Assembly (NCBI GenBank): GCA_016712465.1
Contig: JADJQZ010000001.1
Location: 620,001 to 684,000 of the forward strand
DNA: 64,000 bases
Reading direction: 5' to 3'
From: Candidatus Obscuribacter sp.
GTDB lineage: Bacteria; Cyanobacteriota; Vampirovibrionia; Obscuribacterales; Obscuribacteraceae
Under the pieces are notes generated by a model. It was not told the DNA's origin. It worked only from the letters and a program-made list of their open reading frames with translations, and ran no database searches. The translations under genes were made by a program, and so were the position numbers. Positions 25,196 through 34,665 of this stretch are shown piece by piece (position 1 is the stretch's first letter; the number at the start of each line of letters is the position of its first letter).

Positions 25196-26467
25196 ATGTT
25201 TAAGAGTTTCAGATGGCGAATAGCACTCTGGTTCGTCGGACTCTCTTCTCTTGTCTACATGCTGCTGTCAGTGGTCGGTGGCTTTTGTTTCTATAGTATT
25301 CTTTCTCGCTCAATGGACGATGAGCTAAAAATGGTTGCTTCTCAGATCGGGCACGCCATCGACCTCAGCGGCGAGAGACCAACCTTTAGAGACTGGCTCA
25401 GAGTCGTGGAGACCGAGCCGGCTCGGTCGGTCATGAGTATGCAGTTGTTTGACCCTGAGGGGCGGCTTCTGGAGCGTTACGGACCGGCAGGCATTCCGCG
25501 CCTGCTGCCCGGTCTTTCTGAATTCACTGAAGGTAGCCAGGTGCTCAGAGTCAGGCAGAGCAAATTACTTTATCGCGGCAAATTGGTCGGTTACTTGCAA
25601 TTGCAGCTTCCGGCAGAAAAGCGCGCCCTCATGACCCGCGAATTCCTCTACACCATGGGTATCATGGCTCCTTTCGTACTGCTTGCCTTTGGGCTTTGCA
25701 GCTATGCTGTTTCAGGTATCGCGGCCCGACCGATTGAAGATCTTGTCTCCACCTTGAAGCGCTTTGTTGCTGATGCCGGTCATGAGCTGAATACGCCCGC
25801 TAGCGTCGTGCGAGCGAGGGCTCAGTCGCTGGAATCGAAGCTGGAGAAGCAGGGAATTGTAAGCGAGGATCTGAAGTTAATCAGTATGTCGGCGGAGCGT
25901 ATGGGTCTGATTGTGCATGACTTGATGTTGCTTGCCGAATTAGAGGCGGCGCCGGTTCGGGCTGGAGCCGCTAGTCGAGAACTGCGACTTGATCAGGTGG
26001 TAATGCGGGTGTTTGAGAGGTTTGCCACCCGTTTCGAGAGCAGTGGTCTGAAGACTCATTTAGATCTGGTTCCGGTGACGATCGAAGCCGACGTTGAGTC
26101 GATGGAGCGAATTGTGGGCAATCTGATGGACAATGCTCTCAAGTATACGGAGAACGGCGGTGATGTATGGATCGCCTTAAAGATTCATAGGAATGAAGTG
26201 GAGCTGAGTGTCAGGGACAGCGGAATCGGCATCCCAAGCGAGCATCAGTCGCGAATCTTTGAGCGATTTTACCGAGTCGATAAGTCGCGGTCTCGGATTT
26301 CCGGCGGTAGCGGACTTGGATTGGCCATCGTCAAGGCGCTGGTGGAGGGCGCCGGTGGGCGAGTCTCGCTGGAAAGCAAGTGGCAGGAAGGTAGCACCTT
26401 CTTTGTTTATTTGCCTTTGCACAGAACAGTTGGTGCTGCACGAAAATTGCACGCAATGAACGAATAA
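25196..26467 (+). CDS. Sensor histidine kinase
   Basis: 423 residues. Two membrane helices (about 9-35 and 154-175) flank a sensor domain of about 120 residues. The H-box is FVADAGHELNTP with His196, then N (NLMDNALKYT), G1 (DSGIGIP), F (FERFYR) and G2 (GGSGLGLAIVKAL) boxes are all intact. The linker between helix 2 and the H-box is too short for a full HAMP domain. Partner of the upstream OmpR-type regulator. The TolC gene begins 44 bp later, so kinase and pump may share a transcript. Confidence 0.93.
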   Translation: MFKSFRWRIALWFVGLSSLVYMLLSVVGGFCFYSILSRSMDDELKMVASQIGHAIDLSGERPTFRDWLRVVETEPARSVMSMQLFDPEGRLLERYGPAGIPRLLPGLSEFTEGSQVLRVRQSKLLYRGKLVGYLQLQLPAEKRALMTREFLYTMGIMAPFVLLAFGLCSYAVSGIAARPIEDLVSTLKRFVADAGHELNTPASVVRARAQSLESKLEKQGIVSEDLKLISMSAERMGLIVHDLMLLAELEAAPVRAGAASRELRLDQVVMRVFERFATRFESSGLKTHLDLVPVTIEADVESMERIVGNLMDNALKYTENGGDVWIALKIHRNEVELSVRDSGIGIPSEHQSRIFERFYRVDKSRSRISGGSGLGLAIVKALVEGAGGRVSLESKWQEGSTFFVYLPLHRTVGAARKLHAMNE

Positions 26468-26511
26468 TTGCTCTAAAGTGTTGTAGTCAACAGCACAAAA
26501 AGAATTGAGAT

Positions 26512-27978
26512 TTGTTGTTCAATCGAAGACGCAGAATTGTTTTTGCTCTTTTCGCGCTAGTTTATCTGTTCAGGGCAGTGCCGGTGCAGGCGGCAAGCGA
26601 GGCGACGCTGCCACTGAGACCGCCAATTGGCACCAGTGGGCTCTCTCCTCTCAGTCTTGCCGGTGTGGTGGAGTTGGCCAGGCGGAATTTCCCGCGAATC
26701 CTTGAACAGGAAGCCGAATACCGGGCCAGTCAAAGAAACATTTCCCTGCGGCGGGTGAAGGAATATTTGCCTCATTCCATGCTTTCCTATCAGGATGTGG
26801 CCGCTACCCACAATCGTCTCACCCAGACTGTTTTCTCATCTTCCGTCTTACCGACCACTCCCGGACCCGGACCGGAGCGGGTGCAGATGAACGCTGACGC
26901 CTTCAGTGCCATGGGGTTCATTGTTGATTGGGACCCTGTGGATTTCGGCTTGCACCGGGCGCGTATTGATAAGGCCAGGGCTGAGTCCAATGTCAGTGGT
27001 GCCCAGTTGAAGTTGACCGTGCTGGAGGTGATGGTGCAAGCCGCTAATCGCTTTCTGGAGGCTCTAGTAATGCGTGAGCAGGTGGCTGTTGCGCAGGCGA
27101 ATGTACAGAGGTTTCGAGATTTTTCTCTCGTGGTCCATGCCCAGGTGCGTGCCGGCTTGAAGCCCGGTGCTGATGCTTCTTTAGCTGACTCGCAGTTGGC
27201 TAACGCCGAGAACGATCTTATTCGCGCTCGCCTCAATGATGAGTTAGCCAGAGCGTCTCTGGCATACGCCGTCGGTTTGGGTGGGGAGATGGTCGATATC
27301 AATGAGGGCGGACTCCTGTCCGTGCCTCAGCCCACCACCTCCATTGCCGCCATTGAGCCGCAGTACAGGGCTCACCCGCTCACTTTGAAACGGCAGGCCC
27401 TTGTGGATAATGAAAGAGCTTCCCTGAAAGTTTTGCAAAAGGAGTACTATCCGCGCCTTCGCTGGCTGGGGGGAGTCAACCTGCGCGGGTCGACTTTCAA
27501 GACCAATAGAGGCGATGTTCCGGCTTCGGACTTGAGTGGCGTCTTTCCCAGTGTTCCAAACTGGAACGTCGGGCTCATGATCGATTTCCCCTTCCTGGAG
27601 ATCTTTCGCATCGCTGCCGAGAAAAAAGTAGTTGGCGAGCGAATAGCGGCTTCCGATCAGGCTCTTTCCCTGGCCCTGCAAGACCTGAAAACAGAGGAAG
27701 TGAAAGCCCAGGCCACATATCGAGCCAGCCGCGCCCTTGCCGCCAATATGCCAATTCAGGTGCAGGCTGCGGGATTGGCCGCCCGGCAGGCTCAGGCTCG
27801 GTACGAAGCTGGTTTAGGGACAGTGGCGCAGGTAGCGGAAGCAAACCAGATTCTGGCCGATTCTCGGGTTAAGGAAGCCGTTGCCAATGTAGGTGTTTGG
27901 AAGTCCCTTCTGATGGTCTCATTTGTGCGTGGTGATCTGGGACCGTTGCTTAAGACTGCTGCCGCAGTCGGCAAATAA
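26512..27978 (+). CDS. TolC-family outer membrane efflux protein
   Basis: 488 residues: signal peptide 1-27 (VQA|AS), then two OEP repeats with long alpha-helical hairpins (LSLAGVVELARRNFPRILEQ; VEVMVQAANRFLEAL; YEAGLGTVAQVAEANQILAD). The YEAG-G/T---V--A---L-D segment near the C terminus is the classic OEP signature. The start is TTG 26512 or 26515, since no ATG is available before the signal peptide. First pump gene of the cluster, 15 bp before the RND gene. Confidence 0.9.
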   Translation: MLFNRRRRIVFALFALVYLFRAVPVQAASEATLPLRPPIGTSGLSPLSLAGVVELARRNFPRILEQEAEYRASQRNISLRRVKEYLPHSMLSYQDVAATHNRLTQTVFSSSVLPTTPGPGPERVQMNADAFSAMGFIVDWDPVDFGLHRARIDKARAESNVSGAQLKLTVLEVMVQAANRFLEALVMREQVAVAQANVQRFRDFSLVVHAQVRAGLKPGADASLADSQLANAENDLIRARLNDELARASLAYAVGLGGEMVDINEGGLLSVPQPTTSIAAIEPQYRAHPLTLKRQALVDNERASLKVLQKEYYPRLRWLGGVNLRGSTFKTNRGDVPASDLSGVFPSVPNWNVGLMIDFPFLEIFRIAAEKKVVGERIAASDQALSLALQDLKTEEVKAQATYRASRALAANMPIQVQAAGLAARQAQARYEAGLGTVAQVAEANQILADSRVKEAVANVGVWKSLLMVSFVRGDLGPLLKTAAAVGK

Positions 27979-27993
27979 GGGGGAAGTTTTCGG

Positions 27994-30900
27994 ATGTGGC
28001 TGATTCGGATGGCAATGAATCGACCTGTTACAGTGATGGTCTTTGTAATCGTCATTGTTCTGTCGGCTCTGCTGTCTGCTCGCACCATGAAAGTTGATAT
28101 TTTCCCGAATCTCAACTTACCGGTGGTCTATGTGGTTCAGCCATACGGCGGCATGGATCCGGCTCAGTTTGAGGCCTTTGTGGTGGCCCATTACGAGAAC
28201 CACTTTCTCTACATATCCGGCGTTGATCACATCGAGTCCAAGTCAGTACAGAACGTAGCAGTGCTGAAGGTCGTCTTTAAGCCTGATACTAATATGGCTG
28301 AGGCTTTAGCAAATATCGTGGCGCAGGTGGAGCGTTCTCGCTCCAAAATGCCTCCGGGCACTGTCACTCCCTTTATTCTGCGTTTCGATGCCGGTAATGT
28401 GCCTGTCGGTTATGTGGTCATGGCCAGTAAGACCAGGCCGGTTGCCGAGATTGAGGCTCTAGCGGATGAAAGAATCAGACCGATCATCTCAACAATTCCA
28501 GGGGCGAACACGACCCATCCATTTGGTGGCAACGTTCGCACTATTGTAGTCACCGTCAATTCAGACAAGATGCGGGCGCTGCGCCTTACTAATGATCAGA
28601 TTGTCAATGCCATAAGCGCCGGCAATCTGATTACGCCTTCTGGTGTCGCCAAGGCTGGTGATATTCAGCGGATTGTCAATCTCAATTCAACAGTCCTGGA
28701 CATTCATCAGCTTGAGAAGATTCCGCTCCACCTGGGTGCGGGCCCTTCCGTATTGCTTGGTGATGTGGCCAGCGTCAACGATGATATGGATATTCCCACT
28801 GGTTTTGCCCTTGTGAATGGGCGACGTACGGTCTTTATGACTATTACCAAGTTGGCCGAAGCCTCTACCGTGGAGGTTGTTGGATTGGTGAGAGCGGCCC
28901 TTCCCGGAATGCGCGCCGCTGTGCCGGAAGACATCGAAATTAGTTTTGATTTTGACCAGTCCGTATATGTGACTGAAGCGGTGGCGGGTCTGGCCTATGA
29001 GGGGATAATCGGTGCACTTTTGACCGGGCTCATGGTCTTGCTTTTTCTTGGTGACTGGCGCAGTTCCCTGATTGTCATCGTCACAATTCCCATTGCTCTG
29101 GCCGTAGCGCTGGTTTGTTTAAAGGCTTGCGGGCAAACCATCAACATTATGACTCTCGGAGGCTTGTCCCTGGCCGTAGGGGTGCTTGTTGATGAAGCAA
29201 CCGTGGCTATCGAGAATATTCACACGCATCTTGAGAAGGGCGGACCCCTGTTCCAGGGGATTGCCGCCGCCTGCCGAGAGGTGATTACTCCACAGCTACT
29301 TGCAGTTATGTCGGTGATTTCGGTTTTCTTGCCCTCATTCTTTATGGAAGGCACTACCAAGGCACTTTTCGTGCCCCTGTCTTTAGCAGTGGGCTTTGCC
29401 ATGGTGGCTTCCTACTTACTTTCCAATACGCTGGTGCCTATTTTGTCTGGCTGGATGCTGAAGAATGTGAAGTTTGGCAGACATGTTTCTACATCAGAAC
29501 CGACCCCTAAACCGACCTTGATCAATCGGATACGTCGTGGTTACCGAGGCCTGCTCGTTGTCTTTTTACGGAAGGGGGCAGTGATTTTGTCTGCCGCCGC
29601 CGTGCTTGTGATGGTGGTGCTTTTGAGCGTATCTCCGCTTCTCAAGACCGAGGTCTTTCCGGTGGGTAATCCAGGCAGTTTTCAAATGCGTTTATCGGCT
29701 CCGGCAGGCACCAGGGTCGAGCTAACGGAGAAGTACGTGAAAGAGGTACTGGCGCTGGTGAGCCAGACAGCCGGCTCAGATAACCTTGAGATCAGTATCT
29801 GTTATGTCGGCACTCAGCCGCCGAACTTCGGTGTCAGCAATGTTTATATCTGGACGGCCGGACCCCAGGAGGCAATCATTCTCGTTTCCTTGAAGCCGGG
29901 GGCAGGAATTCGGCTTTCCGCCTTGCGCGAGACATTGCGCCGGTTGATTGCTGAGAAGTTGCCTTCGCTGAAGGTTAGTTTTGAATCCGGTGACATCATC
30001 AACAAGATTATGAATCTGGGGGCGCCTACCCCCATTCAGGTAGATATTGCCGGTGCTGACTTGCATCGCGACGCCGTGATTGCCGACAGGTTGGTTGCCG
30101 CTTTGAAGCGCTTGCCTATGATTCGAGATCCTCTCATAGTGCAACCTCTAAGTTTTCCCACCATAGATGTCATTGTTGATCGAGTCAGAGCCGGCGTACT
30201 CGGTGTTACCACTGCCGATGTCAGTCGAGCTCTTGTGCCGGCGGTATATTCCAGTCGGTTTCTTCGACAGATCTGGTGGCGAGATCCGCATCACGGACAT
30301 TCCTATCAGATTCAAGTGCAGTACCCGGCCTCTGAAGTCGATACCCTTTCTGATATCGAGAATATCCCCGTCAGGGAAGGAGAGGGCGGCGGACCTACAA
30401 TCTCCGACCTGGCTCAGGTGAACTATGGCACCATGGTTGGTGAGTATGATCGTTATAATCTTCGCCGCATAGTCAGTGTGACCGCCAATATTGCCGGTGA
30501 TGATTTAGGTGCGGCAGCGCGCGCCGTCAGCCGCTCCATCGAGAGTCTGGGTGAGTTGCCGCGCGGTATGACTGTCAATTTGCGTGGGCAAGTGCCGGTG
30601 TTGCGCAGTACTTTTGATAGTTTGTCCCAGGGGCTGGTCTTGGCTGTTGTGACGATTGTGCTTATGCTTGTCGCCTATTTTCAGAAGGTGCGTTTAGCCC
30701 TGGTGGTTATTTCAGTGGTGCCCTCAATATTGGCCGGCGTTGAGCTTGCCATTCACCTGACTGGGGTGACCCTGAATGTGCAGTCCTTCATGGGCGCAAT
30801 CATGGCTGTAGGAATTGGAATAGCCAATGCCATTCTGGTTGTGTCATTTGCCGAAGCTCGAAGAATGAGCGGGCAAACTTCTGCACAGGCGGCTGTTTGT

Positions 30901-31164
30901 GGCGCAGTCAGTCGCTTGCGACCTGTACTGATGACCAGTTTGGCCATGATTGCCGGTATGACGCCGATGGCTCTGGGTTTGGCTGAAGGGGGAGAACGTA
31001 CTTCTCCGCTGGGTATTGCCGTGATCGGCGGTCTGATCAGTTCGCTTGTGGCGGTGTTGTTTTTGCTGCCGGTGGTTTTCTGCCTTACTCAGCGTAGGGC
31101 CGGTCGTACTCTTGCCAGTATGTTGCCTGAAGAAGGGCATGAAGGGATTGCAAATGATAAATGA
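27994..31164 (+). CDS. RND-family efflux transporter permease (AcrB-like)
   Basis: 1056 residues, the usual RND length. N-terminal helix MWLIRMAMNRPVTVMVFVI, first porter domain with FPNLNLPVVYV, TM2-6 (about 330-490), second porter domain and TM8-12. The TM4 motif reads GGLSLAVGVLVDEATVAIEN: the proton-relay pair of AcrB (Asp-Asp) is Asp-Glu here. Repeated GGxSLAVG / MGAIMAVGIG segments confirm the internal duplication. Closest to the HAE-1 or uncharacterised RND groups, not clearly the heavy-metal type; substrate unknown. Overlaps the MFP gene by 11 bp. Confidence 0.93.
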   Translation: MWLIRMAMNRPVTVMVFVIVIVLSALLSARTMKVDIFPNLNLPVVYVVQPYGGMDPAQFEAFVVAHYENHFLYISGVDHIESKSVQNVAVLKVVFKPDTNMAEALANIVAQVERSRSKMPPGTVTPFILRFDAGNVPVGYVVMASKTRPVAEIEALADERIRPIISTIPGANTTHPFGGNVRTIVVTVNSDKMRALRLTNDQIVNAISAGNLITPSGVAKAGDIQRIVNLNSTVLDIHQLEKIPLHLGAGPSVLLGDVASVNDDMDIPTGFALVNGRRTVFMTITKLAEASTVEVVGLVRAALPGMRAAVPEDIEISFDFDQSVYVTEAVAGLAYEGIIGALLTGLMVLLFLGDWRSSLIVIVTIPIALAVALVCLKACGQTINIMTLGGLSLAVGVLVDEATVAIENIHTHLEKGGPLFQGIAAACREVITPQLLAVMSVISVFLPSFFMEGTTKALFVPLSLAVGFAMVASYLLSNTLVPILSGWMLKNVKFGRHVSTSEPTPKPTLINRIRRGYRGLLVVFLRKGAVILSAAAVLVMVVLLSVSPLLKTEVFPVGNPGSFQMRLSAPAGTRVELTEKYVKEVLALVSQTAGSDNLEISICYVGTQPPNFGVSNVYIWTAGPQEAIILVSLKPGAGIRLSALRETLRRLIAEKLPSLKVSFESGDIINKIMNLGAPTPIQVDIAGADLHRDAVIADRLVAALKRLPMIRDPLIVQPLSFPTIDVIVDRVRAGVLGVTTADVSRALVPAVYSSRFLRQIWWRDPHHGHSYQIQVQYPASEVDTLSDIENIPVREGEGGGPTISDLAQVNYGTMVGEYDRYNLRRIVSVTANIAGDDLGAAARAVSRSIESLGELPRGMTVNLRGQVPVLRSTFDSLSQGLVLAVVTIVLMLVAYFQKVRLALVVISVVPSILAGVELAIHLTGVTLNVQSFMGAIMAVGIGIANAILVVSFAEARRMSGQTSAQAAVCGAVSRLRPVLMTSLAMIAGMTPMALGLAEGGERTSPLGIAVIGGLISSLVAVLFLLPVVFCLTQRRAGRTLASMLPEEGHEGIANDK

Positions 31165-32464
31165 TTTGGACAAGCTGCGAAGTGGGACTTTAACACCCTT
31201 GCTGGCGGCACTTATTCTCTATTCGCCGATTGCTCTGTCCGGCTGTGAGAGGGTGCCACGGCGTAGTGTCGCCAAGGCAAAGGCGGGGAGGAAAGCCTTG
31301 CCTGATGATGGTCAGACTGTGGAGACTGTGAAGGTTCAGTCTCTGCAATTGAGTCGGAATGCAAAAATTCAGGCCGAGCTATTGCCTTTTCGTGATGTGG
31401 CCATCCGGGCGCGTGTACAGGGTTTTGTGGAAAAGATCTACGTAGACAGGGGAGCCCATGTGGCAAAAGGGGATCGGCTTGCTGATATAAGTGCACCGGA
31501 GATCGAGGCTAATTATCAGGAGTCCCTGTCCAAGTGCGCTGCGGCCCGGGTGTCGCTACAAGAGAGTCGGTCTAAGATTGAGGGGCTTTCTGCCGATCTG
31601 GAAGAAGAACAAGCGAAGCGCAGGAAGGCAGAGGTAAACCTTGGCCGAATTCGGGAAGCCGCCAAAACTGAAGGCGCTATTGCTCCGGTCGATATTGAAA
31701 ATGCTGAGTCTGAATTGGCGGCTGCTGGGGCGAGAGTGAGGAGTGCCACCCTGGCCGTCGAGGCCGCTCGCTCTCGACTTCTTTCAGATCAAGAAGGATT
31801 GCATGCTTCCGAACAGGGTTTGAAGGCCCTGGAAGAACTTAAGGGTTACCTTCATATTAGAGCCCCATTTTCTGGAATAGTGACGGAAAGGAATGTCCAC
31901 GAGGGTTGCCTGGTTGGGGGGAACGCGGGCAATTTAGCCCTTTTGCGTCTGCAACAAGTTTCGCCTCTTAGATTGACCGTGCCGGTGCCGGAGTCACTGG
32001 TGGCTGGTTTGAAGGAGGGAGTTGCCATGAAATGTTCTGTACCGGCCCATGTCGGACAGACTTTTCAGGGAACGGTTTCAAGAATTGGACACAGCCTCGA
32101 TCCCAGGAGCCGCACGATGATCGTGGAATTGGACGTTCCTAATCCGGGTAACGAACTGGAGCCCGGAATGTGTGCCGAAGTATCATGGCTGATGCAAAGA
32201 CCAAGCAAAACCCTCTTTGTTCCAGCTTCGGCCGTATTCAACGAGGAAGACCAATCTTACATCTTGGGAGTCTATCATGGTAGGACCAGGAAGCTCTCAG
32301 TGGTGAGGGGGTTGACAATGGGGTCCATGGTTGAGGTTGTTGGTCCGATTGCGCGGGGGGATGAGGTGGTCCTGAATCCCCAGACTTCAGCTCCCAACAG
32401 TCTGGTTCGCACCCATTTAATTGAACCGCCCCCGTTGCCGCTCACTGCCAGTGATGAACATTGA
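31154..32464 (+). CDS. Periplasmic membrane-fusion (adaptor) lipoprotein of the RND pump
   Basis: 436 residues. Lipoprotein signal with lipobox ALSGC (Cys31), barrel/lipoyl half-motif (RVQGFVEKIYVDRGAHVAKG), a coiled-coil hairpin of about 110 residues, the second lipoyl half (IRAPFSGIVTERNVHEGCLV) and a beta-barrel domain. These are the standard parts of HlyD/AcrA adaptors. ATG at 31154 with GAAGGG upstream overlaps the RND stop by 11 bp, so translation is coupled. Placing the adaptor last in the operon is less common than MFP-RND-OMP. Confidence 0.92.
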   Translation: MINDLDKLRSGTLTPLLAALILYSPIALSGCERVPRRSVAKAKAGRKALPDDGQTVETVKVQSLQLSRNAKIQAELLPFRDVAIRARVQGFVEKIYVDRGAHVAKGDRLADISAPEIEANYQESLSKCAAARVSLQESRSKIEGLSADLEEEQAKRRKAEVNLGRIREAAKTEGAIAPVDIENAESELAAAGARVRSATLAVEAARSRLLSDQEGLHASEQGLKALEELKGYLHIRAPFSGIVTERNVHEGCLVGGNAGNLALLRLQQVSPLRLTVPVPESLVAGLKEGVAMKCSVPAHVGQTFQGTVSRIGHSLDPRSRTMIVELDVPNPGNELEPGMCAEVSWLMQRPSKTLFVPASAVFNEEDQSYILGVYHGRTRKLSVVRGLTMGSMVEVVGPIARGDEVVLNPQTSAPNSLVRTHLIEPPPLPLTASDEH

Positions 32465-32476
32465 CGCGGGGGCGCT

Positions 32477-33331
32477 CTAATTTAGTTCCAGATTTTCAAT
32501 AAAGCTCATGTCTTGCGCTGTCAGTTCGAATTGCTCGGCCAGGAGGTCTTCTTGCATGTGTTGCCGGTTGCTTGTGCCGGTGAGGGGCAACATGGACAGT
32601 TGCATGGCAAAGCGGAAAATTACCTGGGGCAGCGTGGCCTTGAGACGCCGGGCGATGTCGTGCACACCGGGATGGGAGAGGACCCTGGTATTAGCAGTGA
32701 GCAGCGAGAAACCCTGGTAGATAATCTCTTCTTTCCGGCAAATCTCTCTTACTTCAGCGTCCCAGCCCATGACGGCATAGCAGCGGTTTTGCACCATCAT
32801 TGGTTTGACTCTAGCCAGGGCGCAAAGCTCGCTCAATTGCTCAAAAGAGACATTGCTCACCCCGATCACTCGGGTCTTGCCTTCGTCATAAAGTTTCTCC
32901 ATGGTCGCCCAGACCTCCAGGTCTTCGGCTGTCAGACCGTATCTTGCCTGGGGACCATGCAAAATATAAGAATCCACGAAGTCGGTATTGAAGTGCTTGA
33001 GCGAGCTTTCCATAGATTGCCTGACCTGCACGGTCAGGGGCTGGCTGGGATCATAGGGCAGGCGGTGGTCCTGGCCGTTCAGGGAAGTAAACTTGGTCTG
33101 CAGGAAGAGATCTTGCCGCTTTACCCCCTGGCTTTCAAATTCGGAAATGGCCTGTCCCACCAGGGCTTCATCGTAATGCTTCAATTGATTGGCGCTATCT
33201 ATGGCGGTAAATCCAGCTTCTAATGCCAGTTTCACCAATCTCGTCGTCTGTTCCTTTTTCCAGGCCGTGCCATACATGATGGCTGGTACCTGCACCTGGT
33301 TTCTAGTGGTTAAATAGGCCTTGCTGGTCAT
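32477..33331 (-). CDS. Aldo/keto reductase
   Basis: 284 residues from the ATG at 33331 (a GTG at 33382 would add 17). TIM-barrel AKR with tetrad Asp45 (AIDSANQLKHYDEALVG), Tyr53, Lys80 (LQTKF) and His125 (YILHGP), NADPH-site features at the C terminus (LPLTGTSNRQHMQEDL) and GKTRVIGVSN. The Asp-to-Tyr spacing is longer than in classical AKRs because of the NQLKHY insertion, which is seen in one AKR subgroup. Cytosolic carbonyl reduction is likely; substrate unknown. Convergent with the efflux operon. Confidence 0.9.
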   Translation of the reverse strand: MTSKAYLTTRNQVQVPAIMYGTAWKKEQTTRLVKLALEAGFTAIDSANQLKHYDEALVGQAISEFESQGVKRQDLFLQTKFTSLNGQDHRLPYDPSQPLTVQVRQSMESSLKHFNTDFVDSYILHGPQARYGLTAEDLEVWATMEKLYDEGKTRVIGVSNVSFEQLSELCALARVKPMMVQNRCYAVMGWDAEVREICRKEEIIYQGFSLLTANTRVLSHPGVHDIARRLKATLPQVIFRFAMQLSMLPLTGTSNRQHMQEDLLAEQFELTAQDMSFIENLELN

Positions 33332-33448
33332 AATGCTCTTGTTTCTGTTTGGCTCGCTGGTTGTCAGAGGCTTATGCTTCACCGTAAAGGTAGAATAGTC
33401 TGATTAACTGGTATTTTAGCTTCATTGGCAATTTGAGCGACCGTTTTC

Positions 33449-34585
33449 ATGAAAGTGCCCCCGGGAAGATTGCTTGCTATTGCTGCCCTGGGCAGCCTGT
33501 GCCTGGCGGCAGGGGTGGCGGCGGCGCCGACCAAACCCTGGGAGCGCCTGAAAGATCAGGCTTCCATCCTGGAAGTCAATCACCATTACAGCCAGTCCAT
33601 TGAGCTCTATAAACAGGCCCTCAGGCTTGTACCGGCTGCCGATGAGCTATGCAGATTGCAGATTCTCTGCGCTCTGGCAGACTGCTATAAGAAAGTGCTG
33701 GATGGCGAAAATACCTGCGCCATGCTTGATCAAATTGAAGTGCTGGCCAAGACCATGCAAACAAACGGCAAGCTCGGCATGGAAGCGCAATTCAGCCTCG
33801 GTTTTTTGCTGGATGATTTAGACCGGGGTTTACCTTATGTAAATCCCGGCGGTGACGCCCGGAAGCGCCTCAAGGCTTCCCGCTTGATTCAGGGCCATGT
33901 GCTCAAGCTGACCCGTTCCGTTATGCCCGGCCGGCTCACGCCGCCCCGCATGCTCAGTATCGCGCGAGTCTCTGTTGCCGATGGTGATCTGCAGGCGGCG
34001 GAAGCCCAGCTTGTGGAATTTATGAAGACGCTGCCGGCAAACTCCCCTTTCCGTCCTGATTTTGTGGGTAGTCTGGCTGCCTGCCGGGCTCGTCAGGGGA
34101 AGCCGGAAGCGATTTCAGCTCTGCTCAAGTCTCTGGAGAAGAATGGAGGCAAAATCTATGCCCGCCGCGAACTGGCCAAGTATTATTACTGGAGCGCTGA
34201 TTATCCGGCAGCCTTCAAGGTTCTGGATGAGGCCGTGACTTTGCTCGGACCAAAGCCTGAGGTCAGGCAGTTGGAGGAACTCCTGGCCTTTAAGCTGAAG
34301 TTGAGCCAGGACAGCGGTAATGTCAAAATGTCCGAGGAGATTTGCAATAAGCGCATACATAATTTAAGACCCTGTCGTAAGCAATATCCTGATCTATACA
34401 AAACGGCGGTAACAGATCTCTACTCACTGGTGAAAGTGGTGAGACCGGCAGATGCGGCCCGCGTTCTGGCTAGTTCCGGGCTTGATGCCGATGAAATCAT
34501 GAAGCCTCAGGCGGAAATGTTTATTACAGAGCGTGACCGCCTGGAAATGGAGAAGGCAAAGGGGCTGAAAACCGGCAAGCCCTGA
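33449..34585 (+). CDS. Exported TPR-like protein
   Basis: 378 residues with a clear signal peptide (1-25, VAA|AP) and helical repeat character throughout (QSIELYKQALRLVPAADELC, QLVEFMKTLPANSPFRPDF, ARRELAKYYYWSADYPAAFK). No catalytic motif. ATG start. It lies 80 bp before a large GT-C gene on the same strand and could be its periplasmic partner, but this is only positional. Confidence 0.72.
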   Translation: MKVPPGRLLAIAALGSLCLAAGVAAAPTKPWERLKDQASILEVNHHYSQSIELYKQALRLVPAADELCRLQILCALADCYKKVLDGENTCAMLDQIEVLAKTMQTNGKLGMEAQFSLGFLLDDLDRGLPYVNPGGDARKRLKASRLIQGHVLKLTRSVMPGRLTPPRMLSIARVSVADGDLQAAEAQLVEFMKTLPANSPFRPDFVGSLAACRARQGKPEAISALLKSLEKNGGKIYARRELAKYYYWSADYPAAFKVLDEAVTLLGPKPEVRQLEELLAFKLKLSQDSGNVKMSEEICNKRIHNLRPCRKQYPDLYKTAVTDLYSLVKVVRPADAARVLASSGLDADEIMKPQAEMFITERDRLEMEKAKGLKTGKP

Positions 34586-34665
34586 GGGCGGCTGACAAGA
34601 CTGATATGATAGTTTCCGGACCGATTTGAAGAGTTGATAGTACTGTCTGAGAGTGAGCGGTTGTT

